From Pedobacter frigoris (GTDB taxonomy: Bacteria; Bacteroidota; Bacteroidia; Sphingobacteriales; Sphingobacteriaceae), in NCBI RefSeq assembly GCF_005116445.1, contig NZ_SWBQ01000005.1, forward strand, positions 1 through 64,000: a stretch of 64,000 bases of DNA. Direction: 5' to 3'. The first letter of the stretch is position 1. Each line of letters starts with the position of its first letter. Of the stretch, positions 27,695-37,309 are shown one piece after another. A program made the position numbers and the translations under genes. Below the pieces are notes generated by a model that worked only from the letters and a program-made list of their open reading frames with translations, searched no databases and was not told where the DNA came from.

Positions 27695-28768
27695 ATGAAA
27701 TTGAAGTTGTTTTTATTTTTATTGTTTTCCTGCGGAATGAATGCATTTGCACAGCAGCCGGTGATCTCTGCTTTGGACAGCAATGTGATAAAAACACTTT
27801 TTTTTACTGGATTAAAAGAAAAGCTCAACGAGAACTACGAAAAGGCGGCTGAAAGTTTCAATAAAATATTGGCTATGGATGCCGGTAATGCTGCGGTTCA
27901 TTATGAGCTGGCTGTGTTGAATTTCAGGCAGAATAAACTTTTGGATGCCGAAATTGCAATTAAAAAAGCAACATCAATCAATGCAGATAACAGTTGGTAT
28001 TGGAAGCTGCTGGCAGAACTATACAAGAGAAATGGTAATATGGATGCGCTGGTAGGGGTATTTAATCAGATGATCAGATTGTCGCCGGATAATGATAATT
28101 ATTATTTTGACCGGTCAAATGCCCTGTTGCTTGGAGGAAAAGTGGAAGAAGCATTGAAAGGTTATGATGAATTGGAACGTAAATTTGGTTCATCAGCAGA
28201 ACTTACTGAAGCAAGAGGGCGGGTGATGGGAGACAAGCAGGATACACGCGGTAAGAAAAAGGATAATGTTAATGTAGAGCAGCAGCAATCAGTGGGCGAG
28301 CAAGATCCAAATGATCCTAAGGTAATGGCCGCACAGGCACAACAGCTTTATAAAAAAGGGGATTTGAACGGAGCCCTTGAACAGCTTAAGAAGGTTCTAA
28401 AGATTACAGACCAATTGTACCCGGTATGGGAACAGGCAATGGATATACAGATGAATCTGGGCTTATATAAAGATGTGCTGAAGATGGGAGATGGGGCATT
28501 GGCGGTATTCCCTAATCAGGCGATTTTGTATTACTATATGGCCTATGCGCAACAAGAAGAACGTAAATACGACGAGGCGTTGACGAATATTAAAATGGCC
28601 ATACAGCTGGATTCGGAGAATATGATTTACCTGGAATGTTTTGGAGATATTTTGTCATTAAAAGGAGATGCAGCACAAGCTGTGGTACAATGGAAAAAGG
28701 TACAGGCAGGTGGCGGTGGTTCTGGAAAACTAAAGAAGAAGATAGATGAACGGAAATACATTAAATAA
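27695..28768 (+). CDS. tetratricopeptide repeat protein, secreted or periplasmic
   Basis: 357 residues with a signal peptide (LLFSCGMNAFAQQ, cleavage ~20). At least six TPR-type helix pairs follow, for example NYEKAAESFNKILAMDAGNAAVHYELAVLNF and GDLNGALEQLKKVLKI, with a charged, Gln-rich break at ~190-210 (KQDTRGKKKDN, EQQQS). A protein-interaction scaffold in the periplasm is the natural reading. The next gene begins inside its last 23 bases. Position in the dut-TPR-DUF4292-M23 cluster, seen across the phylum, suggests a shared envelope function. Confidence 0.85.
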   Translation: MKLKLFLFLLFSCGMNAFAQQPVISALDSNVIKTLFFTGLKEKLNENYEKAAESFNKILAMDAGNAAVHYELAVLNFRQNKLLDAEIAIKKATSINADNSWYWKLLAELYKRNGNMDALVGVFNQMIRLSPDNDNYYFDRSNALLLGGKVEEALKGYDELERKFGSSAELTEARGRVMGDKQDTRGKKKDNVNVEQQQSVGEQDPNDPKVMAAQAQQLYKKGDLNGALEQLKKVLKITDQLYPVWEQAMDIQMNLGLYKDVLKMGDGALAVFPNQAILYYYMAYAQQEERKYDEALTNIKMAIQLDSENMIYLECFGDILSLKGDAAQAVVQWKKVQAGGGGSGKLKKKIDERKYIK

Positions 28769-29534
28769 ACTGGCTTTTGCTGCCATGATTGTCCTGGCCA
28801 TGGGCTGTAAGACAAAAAAGGCCGTAGTGGTAGTTCCACCAACGGATACAACTACTGCTGTGAGCAGCAAAAAGATAGAGACCCTGAAGATGCTGAAAGA
28901 AAAAGACATGGTTTTCAATACTTTGTCTATAAAAGCTAAGGCGACGCTGGATATCAACGGGAATGTAAATAACGTGACCATGAACTTCAGGATGGTTAAA
29001 GGAGAAAAGATTTGGGTAAGCATTACTGCTTTTGCCGGGATTGAAGTGGCGAGGGCTTTGATTACGCCTGATAGTATCAAGGTGAAAAACAGCTTTCAGG
29101 GCGTTTATTTGAAGAAGCCATTTAGCTATGTGCATACCTATACTAATAAACAGGTGAATTTTGCGTTATTACAGTCCATTTTTTCAGGGAATACCATAGA
29201 TGATTTTATGGTTGAGCAATCAGATCTTGAACAGCAAGATGGTGTTTGGGTACTTAAAGGAGAACAGGGTGATCTGGCTTACAATGTTCTTTTTAATACG
29301 CTTTTTAAAATAGGACAAACCAATTTAAATGATGTGAAGTCAGGGAAGGCATTGAAAGTTGTTTACGGAGATTATCAGAAAATAGACGACGTTCTTGTAC
29401 CTTCTAATATTAAGATCAGTTCGATGGCGGGCACTCAGAAAATAGGGCTTACACTGGACTTTTCTAAGATAGAACGCAATGTTCCACTGGACTTTCCGTT
29501 TAATGTTCCTACTAAGTATGAGGTAATAAACTGA
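28746..29534 (+). CDS. DUF4292 family lipoprotein
   Basis: 262 residues, lipoprotein signal with acceptor Cys at ~residue 21 (IVLAMGC). The body (FNTLSIKAKATLDINGN, NFRMVKGEKIWVSITA, LITPDSIKVKNSFQGVYLKK) is the beta-rich DUF4292 fold, whose overall shape recalls LolA/LolB-like lipoprotein carriers. It overlaps the TPR gene by 23 bp and precedes the EnvC-like gene. Outer membrane lipoprotein handling is a suggestion from fold, not shown. Confidence 0.8.
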   Translation: MNGNTLNKLAFAAMIVLAMGCKTKKAVVVVPPTDTTTAVSSKKIETLKMLKEKDMVFNTLSIKAKATLDINGNVNNVTMNFRMVKGEKIWVSITAFAGIEVARALITPDSIKVKNSFQGVYLKKPFSYVHTYTNKQVNFALLQSIFSGNTIDDFMVEQSDLEQQDGVWVLKGEQGDLAYNVLFNTLFKIGQTNLNDVKSGKALKVVYGDYQKIDDVLVPSNIKISSMAGTQKIGLTLDFSKIERNVPLDFPFNVPTKYEVIN

Positions 29535-29557
29535 TTTTTTTTAATACTTTTGGTGCA

Positions 29558-30823
29558 ATGAAGCTAAGCAAATTCCTCTTATTCCTGTTTTTTGTATTGA
29601 CCGCATCTGTTGCTGTAGCACAAAGCAGTGCAGAACTTAAAAGAAAAAAAGAAGCTTTACAGCGCGAAATTGATTTGTTGCAGAAAAATGCGAACAAGGC
29701 TGCGAATAGCAAAAAACTTACTTTGGGTGAGATTAAGTCCTTAAATGCAAAAATAGGGCTGATGCAGAGCAAAATTTCGGTGATTAACTCTGAGATTAAA
29801 AATCTAGATAACCAGATCCATGAGAATACGAATACCGTACATAACCTAAAGGGCCAGCTTGGCCAGTTGAAAAAGGAGTACGGTAGCATGATCAGATTTG
29901 CCCAGAGAAATAAGAATGCATATGATAAGATGATGTTCATCTTTGCAGCTTCTGATTTTAATCAGGCTTATAAGCGAATCAAATATTTGCAGCAGTTTGG
30001 GCAGTATAGGAAGAAGCAGGCGGATTATATACAAGGCAAGCAAAAGGACCTGAATTATAAAATCGTAATTCTGGATAAAAACCTGAAAGAGAAAAGTAGC
30101 CTGCTTCATGAGCAGGAGAATGAAAAGAATAAACTCGGAAAGAATAAATCGGAGCAATCGGTAGTATTGAATAGATTCAGTAAGCAGGAGCGGTTGTATA
30201 AGCAGGATATTGCCAGTAAACAGAAACAAGCAGCGCAACTGGAGAGAAATATAAGGTCTGCAATTGCAAGAGAAATTGCATTGGCAAAGAAAAAGGCAGA
30301 AGAGGAAGAGCGTTTGGCTGCAGCCAAAGCCAAGGCTGAAAATAAACCTGCCCCGACCACCGCTGCCGAAAAGTCCAAGGCATCAGGCGGCTACCTGACT
30401 GCGACCCCTGAATCTGCAAAACTTTCAGCTCAGTTTGAAGGTAACAGGGGTTCACTGCCATGGCCTGTTACTATGGCTACTATTACCCAGCGCTTTGGTA
30501 AATATAAAGTTGGACAAGCTCAAAATGACAATGATGGTATTGATATTGAAACTCAGGAAGGAGCGCCGGTGCGTGCAGTGTTTAATGGTACCGTAAGTAC
30601 GGTGAACAGTGCAATGGGCGGTTATTTTGTACTGATCAGGCACGGACAATACTTTTCAGTTTACAGTAACCTTAAGTCGGCAAGTGTATCAAGCGGACAA
30701 ACGGTTACTACCAGACAAAACATAGGTGTGGCGGGCCATGAGGACGGCAGGCCTATTGTTAAATTTCAGATATGGCGTGGTACAGTTCCTCAAAATCCTG
30801 AAGCATGGCTTGGGGGCAAGTAA
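29558..30823 (+). CDS. EnvC-like murein hydrolase activator, coiled coil plus degenerate M23/LytM domain
   Basis: 421 residues: signal peptide (VAVAQ), a long coiled coil ~22-275 rich in Lys, Glu and Gln, then a LytM domain ~300-421. In active LytM enzymes zinc is held by HxxxD and HxH. Here the first reads NDGID and the second VKFQIW, so the metal-binding histidines are absent. That matches EnvC-type proteins, which do not cut peptidoglycan themselves but activate amidases in cell separation. A -7-like TACTTTTG lies 5 bp before the ATG, so the mRNA may be leaderless or the gene read from upstream. Confidence 0.88.
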   Translation: MKLSKFLLFLFFVLTASVAVAQSSAELKRKKEALQREIDLLQKNANKAANSKKLTLGEIKSLNAKIGLMQSKISVINSEIKNLDNQIHENTNTVHNLKGQLGQLKKEYGSMIRFAQRNKNAYDKMMFIFAASDFNQAYKRIKYLQQFGQYRKKQADYIQGKQKDLNYKIVILDKNLKEKSSLLHEQENEKNKLGKNKSEQSVVLNRFSKQERLYKQDIASKQKQAAQLERNIRSAIAREIALAKKKAEEEERLAAAKAKAENKPAPTTAAEKSKASGGYLTATPESAKLSAQFEGNRGSLPWPVTMATITQRFGKYKVGQAQNDNDGIDIETQEGAPVRAVFNGTVSTVNSAMGGYFVLIRHGQYFSVYSNLKSASVSSGQTVTTRQNIGVAGHEDGRPIVKFQIWRGTVPQNPEAWLGGK

Positions 30824-30841
30824 ATTGGCAAACAAAATAGT

Positions 30842-30849
30842 TATATTTG
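30842..30849 (+). promoter_or_regulatory. candidate -7 element of the tatA genes
   Basis: TATATTTG, an exact TAnnTTTG match, 28 bp before the ATG of the first TatA-type gene. A TTG at 30825-30827 is only 14 bp upstream, shorter than usual. Confidence 0.4.
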
Positions 30850-30877
30850 TATTAAATCAATAAAAACACGCAAGAAA

Positions 30878-31318
30878 ATGTATACAGGGACGTTAGCAGA
30901 TTTCATGGGGATGGGTGGGCCAGAGGTAATGCTCATTATGGTTGTTATACTTTTGTTATTTGGAGGTAAAAAATTACCTGAACTTGCACGAGGACTCGGA
31001 AAGGGGATGAGGGATTTTAAAGATGCGTCAGAAGGTGTAAAAAGAGAAATCCACAGGAACATTAATTCCGTAGGTATAGTTGATGATGTAAAAGATATGG
31101 TAAGTGATGTGAATGACAATTTACGTCATCATCCGGGAGATACGGATTCCTCGCAGGAATATTCAGGAACCTCATACGAAACGGACGAACCTAAACGCAA
31201 TATCAATTTTGAGAAGGAAGGCATTGAGACTGCTGATCATTCAGCTGCCGAAAGTGTAACTGCTCATGATGATTATACGGAGAACACAAAAATAGAAACG
31301 GATAAAACTAAACTTTAA
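30878..31318 (+). CDS. TatA/E-type twin-arginine translocase subunit with long acidic tail
   Basis: 146 residues. An N-terminal membrane helix with the [31 protein letters not shown] signature, then an amphipathic helix, as in TatA/TatB. Unlike the usual ~60-90-residue TatA it carries a ~90-residue hydrophilic, acidic C-terminal tail (Asp/Glu/Ser/Thr). Tat moves folded proteins, often with cofactors, across the inner membrane. A TatB-like role for the longer protein is possible but not shown. The second TatA gene starts 11 bp later. Confidence 0.85.
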   Translation: MYTGTLADFMGMGGPEVMLIMVVILLLFGGKKLPELARGLGKGMRDFKDASEGVKREIHRNINSVGIVDDVKDMVSDVNDNLRHHPGDTDSSQEYSGTSYETDEPKRNINFEKEGIETADHSAAESVTAHDDYTENTKIETDKTKL

Positions 31319-31329
31319 GGAAAAATATC

Positions 31330-31539
31330 ATGTTAGATACAACAATAATGGCCTTAGGGCTGGGAGGAGCAGAAATTGCAATCATACTGGTGATCGTATT
31401 ATTGCTTTTCGGTGGTAAAAAAATCCCTGAACTGATGAGAGGCTTAGGAAAAGGCGTTAAAGAATTTAAAGATGGAAAAGATGGTGTAGATGGAGATCCT
31501 GCAGATCAAAATCGTGCAAACACCAATAAACCTTTGTAG
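31330..31539 (+). CDS. tatA: TatA-type twin-arginine translocase subunit
   Basis: 69 residues, the usual TatA size: short N-terminus, one membrane helix ([33 protein letters not shown]), then a short charged amphipathic tail. Closely resembles the preceding gene in its first ~45 residues, so the pair looks like a tandem duplication. The channel partner tatC is 23 kb away at 54968 on the other strand. Confidence 0.93.
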   Translation: MLDTTIMALGLGGAEIAIILVIVLLLFGGKKIPELMRGLGKGVKEFKDGKDGVDGDPADQNRANTNKPL

Positions 31540-31577
31540 GTTTTATTAACCAATTTCTATAAACCTTTAATGTATTC

Positions 31578-33014
31578 TTGAATTTGAAGAAGTATAACTC
31601 CTTAACAGAGATACAAACCCTTATTGGTCAAAAAAAAATAAGTTTGCCAGGGTTATTAGACTATTATTTTGAGCAAATAGAAATGAATAAACACCTCAAT
31701 GCTTTTAATGAGGTGTTTTTTTATTCTGCGGCTGAACAGGCAAAAGTTGTACAGCAGAAAATAGGCGATGGAATAGCCGGTAAACTTGCCGGTATGGTGA
31801 TCGGTATAAAAGATAATATCTCCTATAAAGGGCATGAGGTTACGGCTTCTTCTAAGATGCTCGAAGGCTTTGTTTCACCTTATTCGGCTACAGTAATAGA
31901 ACGACTGATACGGGAAGATGCGGTGATTATAGGACGATTGAATTGCGATGAGTTTGCAATGGGTGGTTCCAATGAGACCTCTTACTATGGTGTAGTGAAA
32001 AATGCGGCGGATACCAGTCGTGTAGCCGGAGGTTCATCAGGCGGTTCGGCGGTAGCAGTGCAGGCAGATCTTTGTCTTTCTGCATTAGGTACTGACACCG
32101 GGGGCTCGGTTAGACAGCCTGCAGCTTTCTGTGGTTGCATTGGACTGAAACCTACTTATGGCAGGATTTCACGTTATGGTGTAATTGCTTACGCTTCTTC
32201 ATTTGACCAGGTAGGTACAATTACTTCATCAGTTGGTGACGCTGCCATTCTACTCGAAGTTCTGGCTGGCGCTGATGATTACGACAGTACCGTTTCAAAA
32301 AATGTCGTTCCGGCTTATGCCAAAGGATTGGGTGCTTTTGAAAAGAAGAAGATTGCTGTTTTAAAGGAAACTTTGGAGAGCGAAGTACTTGATCCGGAAA
32401 TTAATTCAGCTATACTTAGTTCAATTGAGCAGCTAAAGGAACAGGGACATACCATTGAGTATGTTTCATTTGATCTTTTGGACTATTTAGTGCCGGCATA
32501 TTATGTGCTGACTACAGCAGAAGCCTCCTCAAATCTATCTAGATATGATGGTGTGCATTATGGTTACCGCAACCTTGAAGCGTCAAACCTGAATGAATTG
32601 TATAAAAAATCAAGAGCTGAAGGATTTGGTGAAGAAGTAAAGAGAAGGATCTTGCTGGGTACGTTTGTACTGAGCGCAGGTTATTATGATGCTTATTATC
32701 AAAAGGCACAGCAGGTGAGGAGACTGATCAGGGAAAAGATGGAAGAATTGCTGAATAGATTCGATGTAATAGTAACACCGGTGGCCCCGACACCTGCATT
32801 TAAAATTGGAGAAAACATGGAAGACCCGCTAGTGATGTATATGGCGGACATATTTACGGTGCTTGCATCTTTGACCGGCATTCCGGCTATTGCTTTGCCT
32901 CTGGGCAATAATAGTGAAGGTTTACCGTTAAGTATTCAATTAATGGCCAGGCACTTCGGTGAAGAAGATTTGCTGGCGCTGTCCCATAATTTTTTAAACG
33001 AGCATGTAAGTTGA
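31578..33014 (+). CDS. gatA: Asp/Glu-tRNA amidotransferase subunit A
   Basis: 478 residues; supplies ammonia from glutamine to convert Glu-tRNA(Gln) (or Asp-tRNA(Asn)) to the amide form. The amidase signature is complete: catalytic Lys in GIKDNISYKG (~78), the GGSSGGSAVAV block (~151-161) and the nucleophile in ALGTDTGGSVRQPAA (~176). No ATG lies in frame near the start; TTG 31578 or TTG 31584 must be used. gatB and gatC are not adjacent. Confidence 0.95.
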   Translation: MNLKKYNSLTEIQTLIGQKKISLPGLLDYYFEQIEMNKHLNAFNEVFFYSAAEQAKVVQQKIGDGIAGKLAGMVIGIKDNISYKGHEVTASSKMLEGFVSPYSATVIERLIREDAVIIGRLNCDEFAMGGSNETSYYGVVKNAADTSRVAGGSSGGSAVAVQADLCLSALGTDTGGSVRQPAAFCGCIGLKPTYGRISRYGVIAYASSFDQVGTITSSVGDAAILLEVLAGADDYDSTVSKNVVPAYAKGLGAFEKKKIAVLKETLESEVLDPEINSAILSSIEQLKEQGHTIEYVSFDLLDYLVPAYYVLTTAEASSNLSRYDGVHYGYRNLEASNLNELYKKSRAEGFGEEVKRRILLGTFVLSAGYYDAYYQKAQQVRRLIREKMEELLNRFDVIVTPVAPTPAFKIGENMEDPLVMYMADIFTVLASLTGIPAIALPLGNNSEGLPLSIQLMARHFGEEDLLALSHNFLNEHVS

Positions 33015-33033
33015 GTGCTCACATAAATTGCCT

Positions 33034-34254
33034 ATGAACAAAAAAGTACTCCTGGTATCGTATTGCATCCTGGCTTTTATCGGCTTTTCTGCATCAGCCC
33101 AACAACCGGCTATTCTTTTAAATGATACAACTTCTGTACCCCAGGTAACAGAAACTCCTTTGTTTAGCAACTATAATTTTACTTATAAATCGAGATTAGA
33201 TTCCATTCAGAAGATAGTTCCTCTTTCTTATAATGAGTATGTGCAGAAGTACATAGACATTTATAGTGGAAGAAAGGATATGATGGGCAGGATGCTTGGT
33301 CTGTCGGATTATTACTTTCCGATCTTTGAAAAGGCCCTAAAGAGTCTAAATATTCCTGAGGAAATTAAATATTTACCGATCATTGAATCGTCTATGAACC
33401 CCCATGCAGTTTCCAGAGTTGGAGCTACGGGTTTGTGGCAGTTTATGTTTGGTACCGCTAAGGGCTATGGCCTGAATATGGATAATTTCGTAGATGAACG
33501 TAAAGATCCTATACAGGCAAGTTATGCAGCGGCAGCATATTTTAGAGATGCCTATGAAGAACTAGGTGATTGGTTACTGGCAATTGCGGCTTATAACTGT
33601 GGAATGGGTAATGTGAGGAGAGCGGTTGAAAAAGCTGATTCCAGGGATTTCTGGGAGATCAGGAAGTACCTTCCACAGGAAACCAGAAATTATGTGCCTG
33701 CATTTATAGCTGCTGTTTACGTGATGAAATGTTCTGAAAAGCATCAGATCAGATATCAGCGCCCTTCGTATATAAAAATTACAGATACCATCCAGGTAAA
33801 TAAGTTTGTATCTATTCCTGATCTGGCCAGAGCACTGAGTATGGAAGAGGAAGAGCTTTGTGCCCTGAACCCGAGCTATAAGAAGAAGATTGTGAATGGG
33901 ACTGATTTATCGCCCAAGCGCATCATTGTTCCGAAAGTTAGCCTGGCAAACTTCGCGCAGATTTATGAACTATTGAACTCAGACGCAGACACAGATATGA
34001 ATGTCATTCTGGCTTCGACTGATGACAGGAGGGTGATGAAAAAGGCAAGCGCAGCTAAAGCCAAGCCTTCTTACCTTTACCATAAGGTAGCCCCAGGACA
34101 AAGTCTGGGACTGATCGCCGATAAATATCATGTCGAGGTTCAGGATTTGAAGGTATGGAACAAACTGAAGGGGACTACTATAGTGCCCGGACAAAGACTA
34201 AAAGTGTTTAACAGCCAGGCTGAAAAGGGTGCTCTTAAGCGTGTAAGAGGCTAG
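33034..34254 (+). CDS. MltD-like lytic murein transglycosylase with LysM
   Basis: 406 residues from ATG 33034 (MNKKVLLVSY). Signal peptide to ~residue 22. The SLT domain spans ~90-225, with the catalytic Glu118 in YLPIIESSMNPHAVS and the substrate motifs GATGLWQFM and AIAAYNCGMGNVRRA. A LysM peptidoglycan-binding repeat lies at ~345-395 (YHKVAPGQSLGLIADKYHV). It cuts glycan strands to anhydromuramic ends. It follows gatA by 19 bp. Confidence 0.92.
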   Translation: MNKKVLLVSYCILAFIGFSASAQQPAILLNDTTSVPQVTETPLFSNYNFTYKSRLDSIQKIVPLSYNEYVQKYIDIYSGRKDMMGRMLGLSDYYFPIFEKALKSLNIPEEIKYLPIIESSMNPHAVSRVGATGLWQFMFGTAKGYGLNMDNFVDERKDPIQASYAAAAYFRDAYEELGDWLLAIAAYNCGMGNVRRAVEKADSRDFWEIRKYLPQETRNYVPAFIAAVYVMKCSEKHQIRYQRPSYIKITDTIQVNKFVSIPDLARALSMEEEELCALNPSYKKKIVNGTDLSPKRIIVPKVSLANFAQIYELLNSDADTDMNVILASTDDRRVMKKASAAKAKPSYLYHKVAPGQSLGLIADKYHVEVQDLKVWNKLKGTTIVPGQRLKVFNSQAEKGALKRVRG

Positions 34255-34363
34255 TTTTCATTGGCTTGTTTTGCCTGTTCACTTTGTTCATATTCATCAA
34301 TTCTGCATTTCTATTCGCTAATTCGGTGACCTTTTTTTATTTTAAGGCTAAATAAAAGAATTG

Positions 34364-34371
34364 TAACTTTG
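34364..34371 (+). promoter_or_regulatory. candidate -7 element of maeB
   Basis: TAACTTTG, an exact TAnnTTTG match, 22 bp before the maeB ATG in the 139-bp gap after the transglycosylase gene. No clear -33 TTG. Confidence 0.45.
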
Positions 34372-34393
34372 GCGCTTTACAATTGACCATTTT

Positions 34394-36709
34394 ATGAGTA
34401 AAATAAATAGGAAGCAAGACGCTTTAGACTACCACTCCCAGGGCAGACCGGGGAAAATTCAGGTTATACCAACAAAACCGACGAATTCACAAAGAGACTT
34501 AGCACTTGCTTACTCGCCAGGTGTGGCAGAGCCATGTTTAAGAATAGCAGAAAATACAGAAGATGTATATAAATATACAGCAAAGGGCAATCTTGTTGCT
34601 GTAATTAGTAATGGTACAGCCGTTTTGGGACTAGGAGATATAGGTCCGGAAGCCGGAAAACCGGTAATGGAAGGGAAAGGACTTCTTTTTAAAATATTTG
34701 CAGATATTGATGTTTTTGACTTAGAGCTGGACACCAAAAATGTAGATGATTTTGTGAAGATCGTAAAGGCTTTAGAGCCTACTTTTGGTGGGGTAAACCT
34801 TGAGGATATTAAAGCTCCTGAGTGTTTTGAAATAGAACGCCGCCTGAAAGAGGAAATGAATATTCCTGTGATGCATGACGATCAGCATGGTACCGCTATC
34901 ATTTCTGCAGCTGCATTGTTGAATGCATGCGAACTGCAGAAAAAGAAAATGGACAAGATCAAGATTGTGGTTAACGGGGCAGGCGCTGCGGCTATTTCTT
35001 GCAGCCGTTTGTATGTTTCTTTGGGCGCAAAGAAAGAAAATATTGTCATGTGCGACCGTTCAGGCGTCATCAGAGATACACGTGAAAACCTTGATGCGAT
35101 TAAAGCTGAGTTTGCAACATCCAGAGATTTAAGCACACTGGAAGAGGCTATGAAGGATTCTGATGTATTTATTGGATTGTCTTCTGCAAATTGTGTTACA
35201 GCTGAGATGTTAAAGTCGATGACCAAAAATCCGATCGTGTTTGCAATGTCAAACCCTGATCCGGAGATTGCTTATGATCTGGCTATAAATTCGCGAAAGG
35301 ATCTGATCATGGCTACCGGACGTTCTGATTATCCTAATCAGGTAAATAACGTTTTGGGATTCCCGTACATTTTTAGAGGCGCACTTGATGTGAGGGCAAC
35401 CAGTATCAATGAAGCCATGAAAATTGCTGCGGTAAAGGCAATTGCTGAGCTCGCCAAAAAATCTGTTCCTGAGGCTGTGAACATGGCCTACAATGAAAAG
35501 AACATCAAATTTGGTAAGCAATACATCATTCCAAAACCAATGGACATGCGTTTGATGACCAATGTTTCTATGGCTGTTGCTAAAGCCGCGATAGAATCAG
35601 GTGTTGCACGTAAGATCATCACTGACTGGGATGCTTATGTAGAGGAATTGAAAGGCAGACTGGGTGGCGATGATGCGATTATGCGTGCAATTACTAACAA
35701 AGCTAAATCTGATCCTAAGCGAGTGGTATTTGCTGAGGCGGATAACTATAAAATCTTAAAGGCGGCCCAAATTGTTAAGGATGAAAATATTGCCATTCCT
35801 ATCCTATTGGGTAATAAAGAGATTATCAAGAAAATCATTGAAGAGAATGCGTTAGATCTTGAAGGGGTTGCAATTATGGACCCGTTTGAGGAACCTGAAC
35901 GTATGAATAAATACGCCAATTCTTTATACAAGAAAAGACAAAGAAGAGGTGTAACCTTGTTTGAGGCAACCAAGTTGCTGCGGGACAGGAACTATTTTGG
36001 TGCCTCAATGGTAGAATTTGGTGAGGCAGATGCAATGATCTCTGGCTTGACAAAGAACTATGTGTCGACCATTAAACCCGCTTTGCAGGTAATAGGTACG
36101 GAAGAAGGGGTGAATCGTGTGGCAGGTATGTACATGATGATGACTAAAAAGGGACCTGTGTTCTTTGGAGATACCACTGTTAACGTAGATCCAACAGTTG
36201 AGGAACTGGTTGATTTGACCTTGTTGCTGGAGCGCTCTGTAAGCAAATTTAACATACAACCGAGAATTGCTCTGCTTTCCTATTCAAACTTTGGATCTAA
36301 TGAAGGCATTGTTCCTGAAAAGGTGAGAAAAGCAGTTAAGATCCTGCATGAGCAACATCCAAACATTATGGTAGATGGTGAGATGCAGGGTAATTTTGCG
36401 ATCAACAACGAGTTGTTGAAAGACAACTTCCCATTCAGCAGGTTGGTAGATGCACCGGCAAACACTTTGGTGTTCCCTAACCTCGAATCGGGTAATATTG
36501 CCTACAAGTTATTACAGGAGTTAGGCGAGGCAGAGGCTGTAGGGCCTATTCTGCTGGGTTTAAAAAAACCGGTACACATTGTGCAGTTAGGCAGCTCAGT
36601 GAGAGAGATTGTAAACATGGTAACCATTGCGGTTCTTGATGTACAGGGTAAGGAGCAGGATGCGAATCCGAAAAGAGGAAGTATATTGAGAAGAATTTCT
36701 AAAAAATAA
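34394..36709 (+). CDS. maeB: NADP-dependent malic enzyme with C-terminal phosphotransacetylase-like domain
   Basis: 771 residues in two parts. Residues 1-~430 are malic enzyme ([58 protein letters not shown]), which turns malate into pyruvate, CO2 and NADPH. Residues ~440-771 resemble phosphate acetyltransferase ([29 protein letters not shown]-like [13 protein letters not shown]), which in MaeB proteins serves regulation by acetyl-CoA. Length and layout equal E. coli MaeB. ruvA starts 3 bp after the stop. Confidence 0.96.
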   Translation: MSKINRKQDALDYHSQGRPGKIQVIPTKPTNSQRDLALAYSPGVAEPCLRIAENTEDVYKYTAKGNLVAVISNGTAVLGLGDIGPEAGKPVMEGKGLLFKIFADIDVFDLELDTKNVDDFVKIVKALEPTFGGVNLEDIKAPECFEIERRLKEEMNIPVMHDDQHGTAIISAAALLNACELQKKKMDKIKIVVNGAGAAAISCSRLYVSLGAKKENIVMCDRSGVIRDTRENLDAIKAEFATSRDLSTLEEAMKDSDVFIGLSSANCVTAEMLKSMTKNPIVFAMSNPDPEIAYDLAINSRKDLIMATGRSDYPNQVNNVLGFPYIFRGALDVRATSINEAMKIAAVKAIAELAKKSVPEAVNMAYNEKNIKFGKQYIIPKPMDMRLMTNVSMAVAKAAIESGVARKIITDWDAYVEELKGRLGGDDAIMRAITNKAKSDPKRVVFAEADNYKILKAAQIVKDENIAIPILLGNKEIIKKIIEENALDLEGVAIMDPFEEPERMNKYANSLYKKRQRRGVTLFEATKLLRDRNYFGASMVEFGEADAMISGLTKNYVSTIKPALQVIGTEEGVNRVAGMYMMMTKKGPVFFGDTTVNVDPTVEELVDLTLLLERSVSKFNIQPRIALLSYSNFGSNEGIVPEKVRKAVKILHEQHPNIMVDGEMQGNFAINNELLKDNFPFSRLVDAPANTLVFPNLESGNIAYKLLQELGEAEAVGPILLGLKKPVHIVQLGSSVREIVNMVTIAVLDVQGKEQDANPKRGSILRRISKK

Positions 36710-36712
36710 AAT

Positions 36713-37297
36713 ATGTTTGCATATATTGATGGTAAGTTAACTTTTAAATGTCCGGCTTATATAGTCGTAGAAGCCGGAGGAGTTGGCTATCACATCAATA
36801 TATCATTGAATACATATAGCAGTCTGGCAGATGCCGAACGCTGTAAAGTGTATACGTGGCTTCATGTAAAGGAAGATGCGCATACACTTTACGGTTTTGC
36901 TGATGAAGGGGAAAGGAGACTTTTTCTGCACCTTATTTCAGTATCTGGCATAGGTCCGAATACGGGTCGGATGATGCTTTCCTCTATCACTCCTACAGAG
37001 ATCCAAACAGCAATCGTGAATGGTGACCTGACGTTGATCCAGCGTATCAAAGGAATCGGAGCTAAATCTGCTCAAAGACTGGTGCTTGAGCTGCAGGATA
37101 AGTTGAAAAAAGAAGGAACAGGATCATTGATCGCTGCGCCATTAAATAATACAGTAAAAGAAGAAGCACTTTCGGCGTTAATGATGCTTGGATTTGCTAA
37201 ACCAGCTTCGGAAAAAGCAATAGACAATGCGGTGAAAACAGGGGGGCAGGATTTGTCTATTGAGCAAATGATAAAATTAGCCTTAAAGAACCTATAA
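36713..37297 (+). CDS. ruvA: Holliday junction branch migration protein RuvA
   Basis: 194 residues; binds four-way junctions and recruits the RuvB motor. Three domains are visible: N-terminal OB fold (MFAYIDGKLTFKCPAYIVVEAGGVGYHINI), two helix-hairpin-helix motifs (ISVSGIGPNTGRMML, IKGIGAKSAQRLVLEL) and a C-terminal domain (EEALSALMMLGF). sprA begins 12 bp later, an arrangement seen widely in Bacteroidota. ruvB and ruvC are not in the window. Confidence 0.97.
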   Translation: MFAYIDGKLTFKCPAYIVVEAGGVGYHINISLNTYSSLADAERCKVYTWLHVKEDAHTLYGFADEGERRLFLHLISVSGIGPNTGRMMLSSITPTEIQTAIVNGDLTLIQRIKGIGAKSAQRLVLELQDKLKKEGTGSLIAAPLNNTVKEEALSALMMLGFAKPASEKAIDNAVKTGGQDLSIEQMIKLALKNL

Positions 37298-37309
37298 CCA
37301 CGTTTACCC

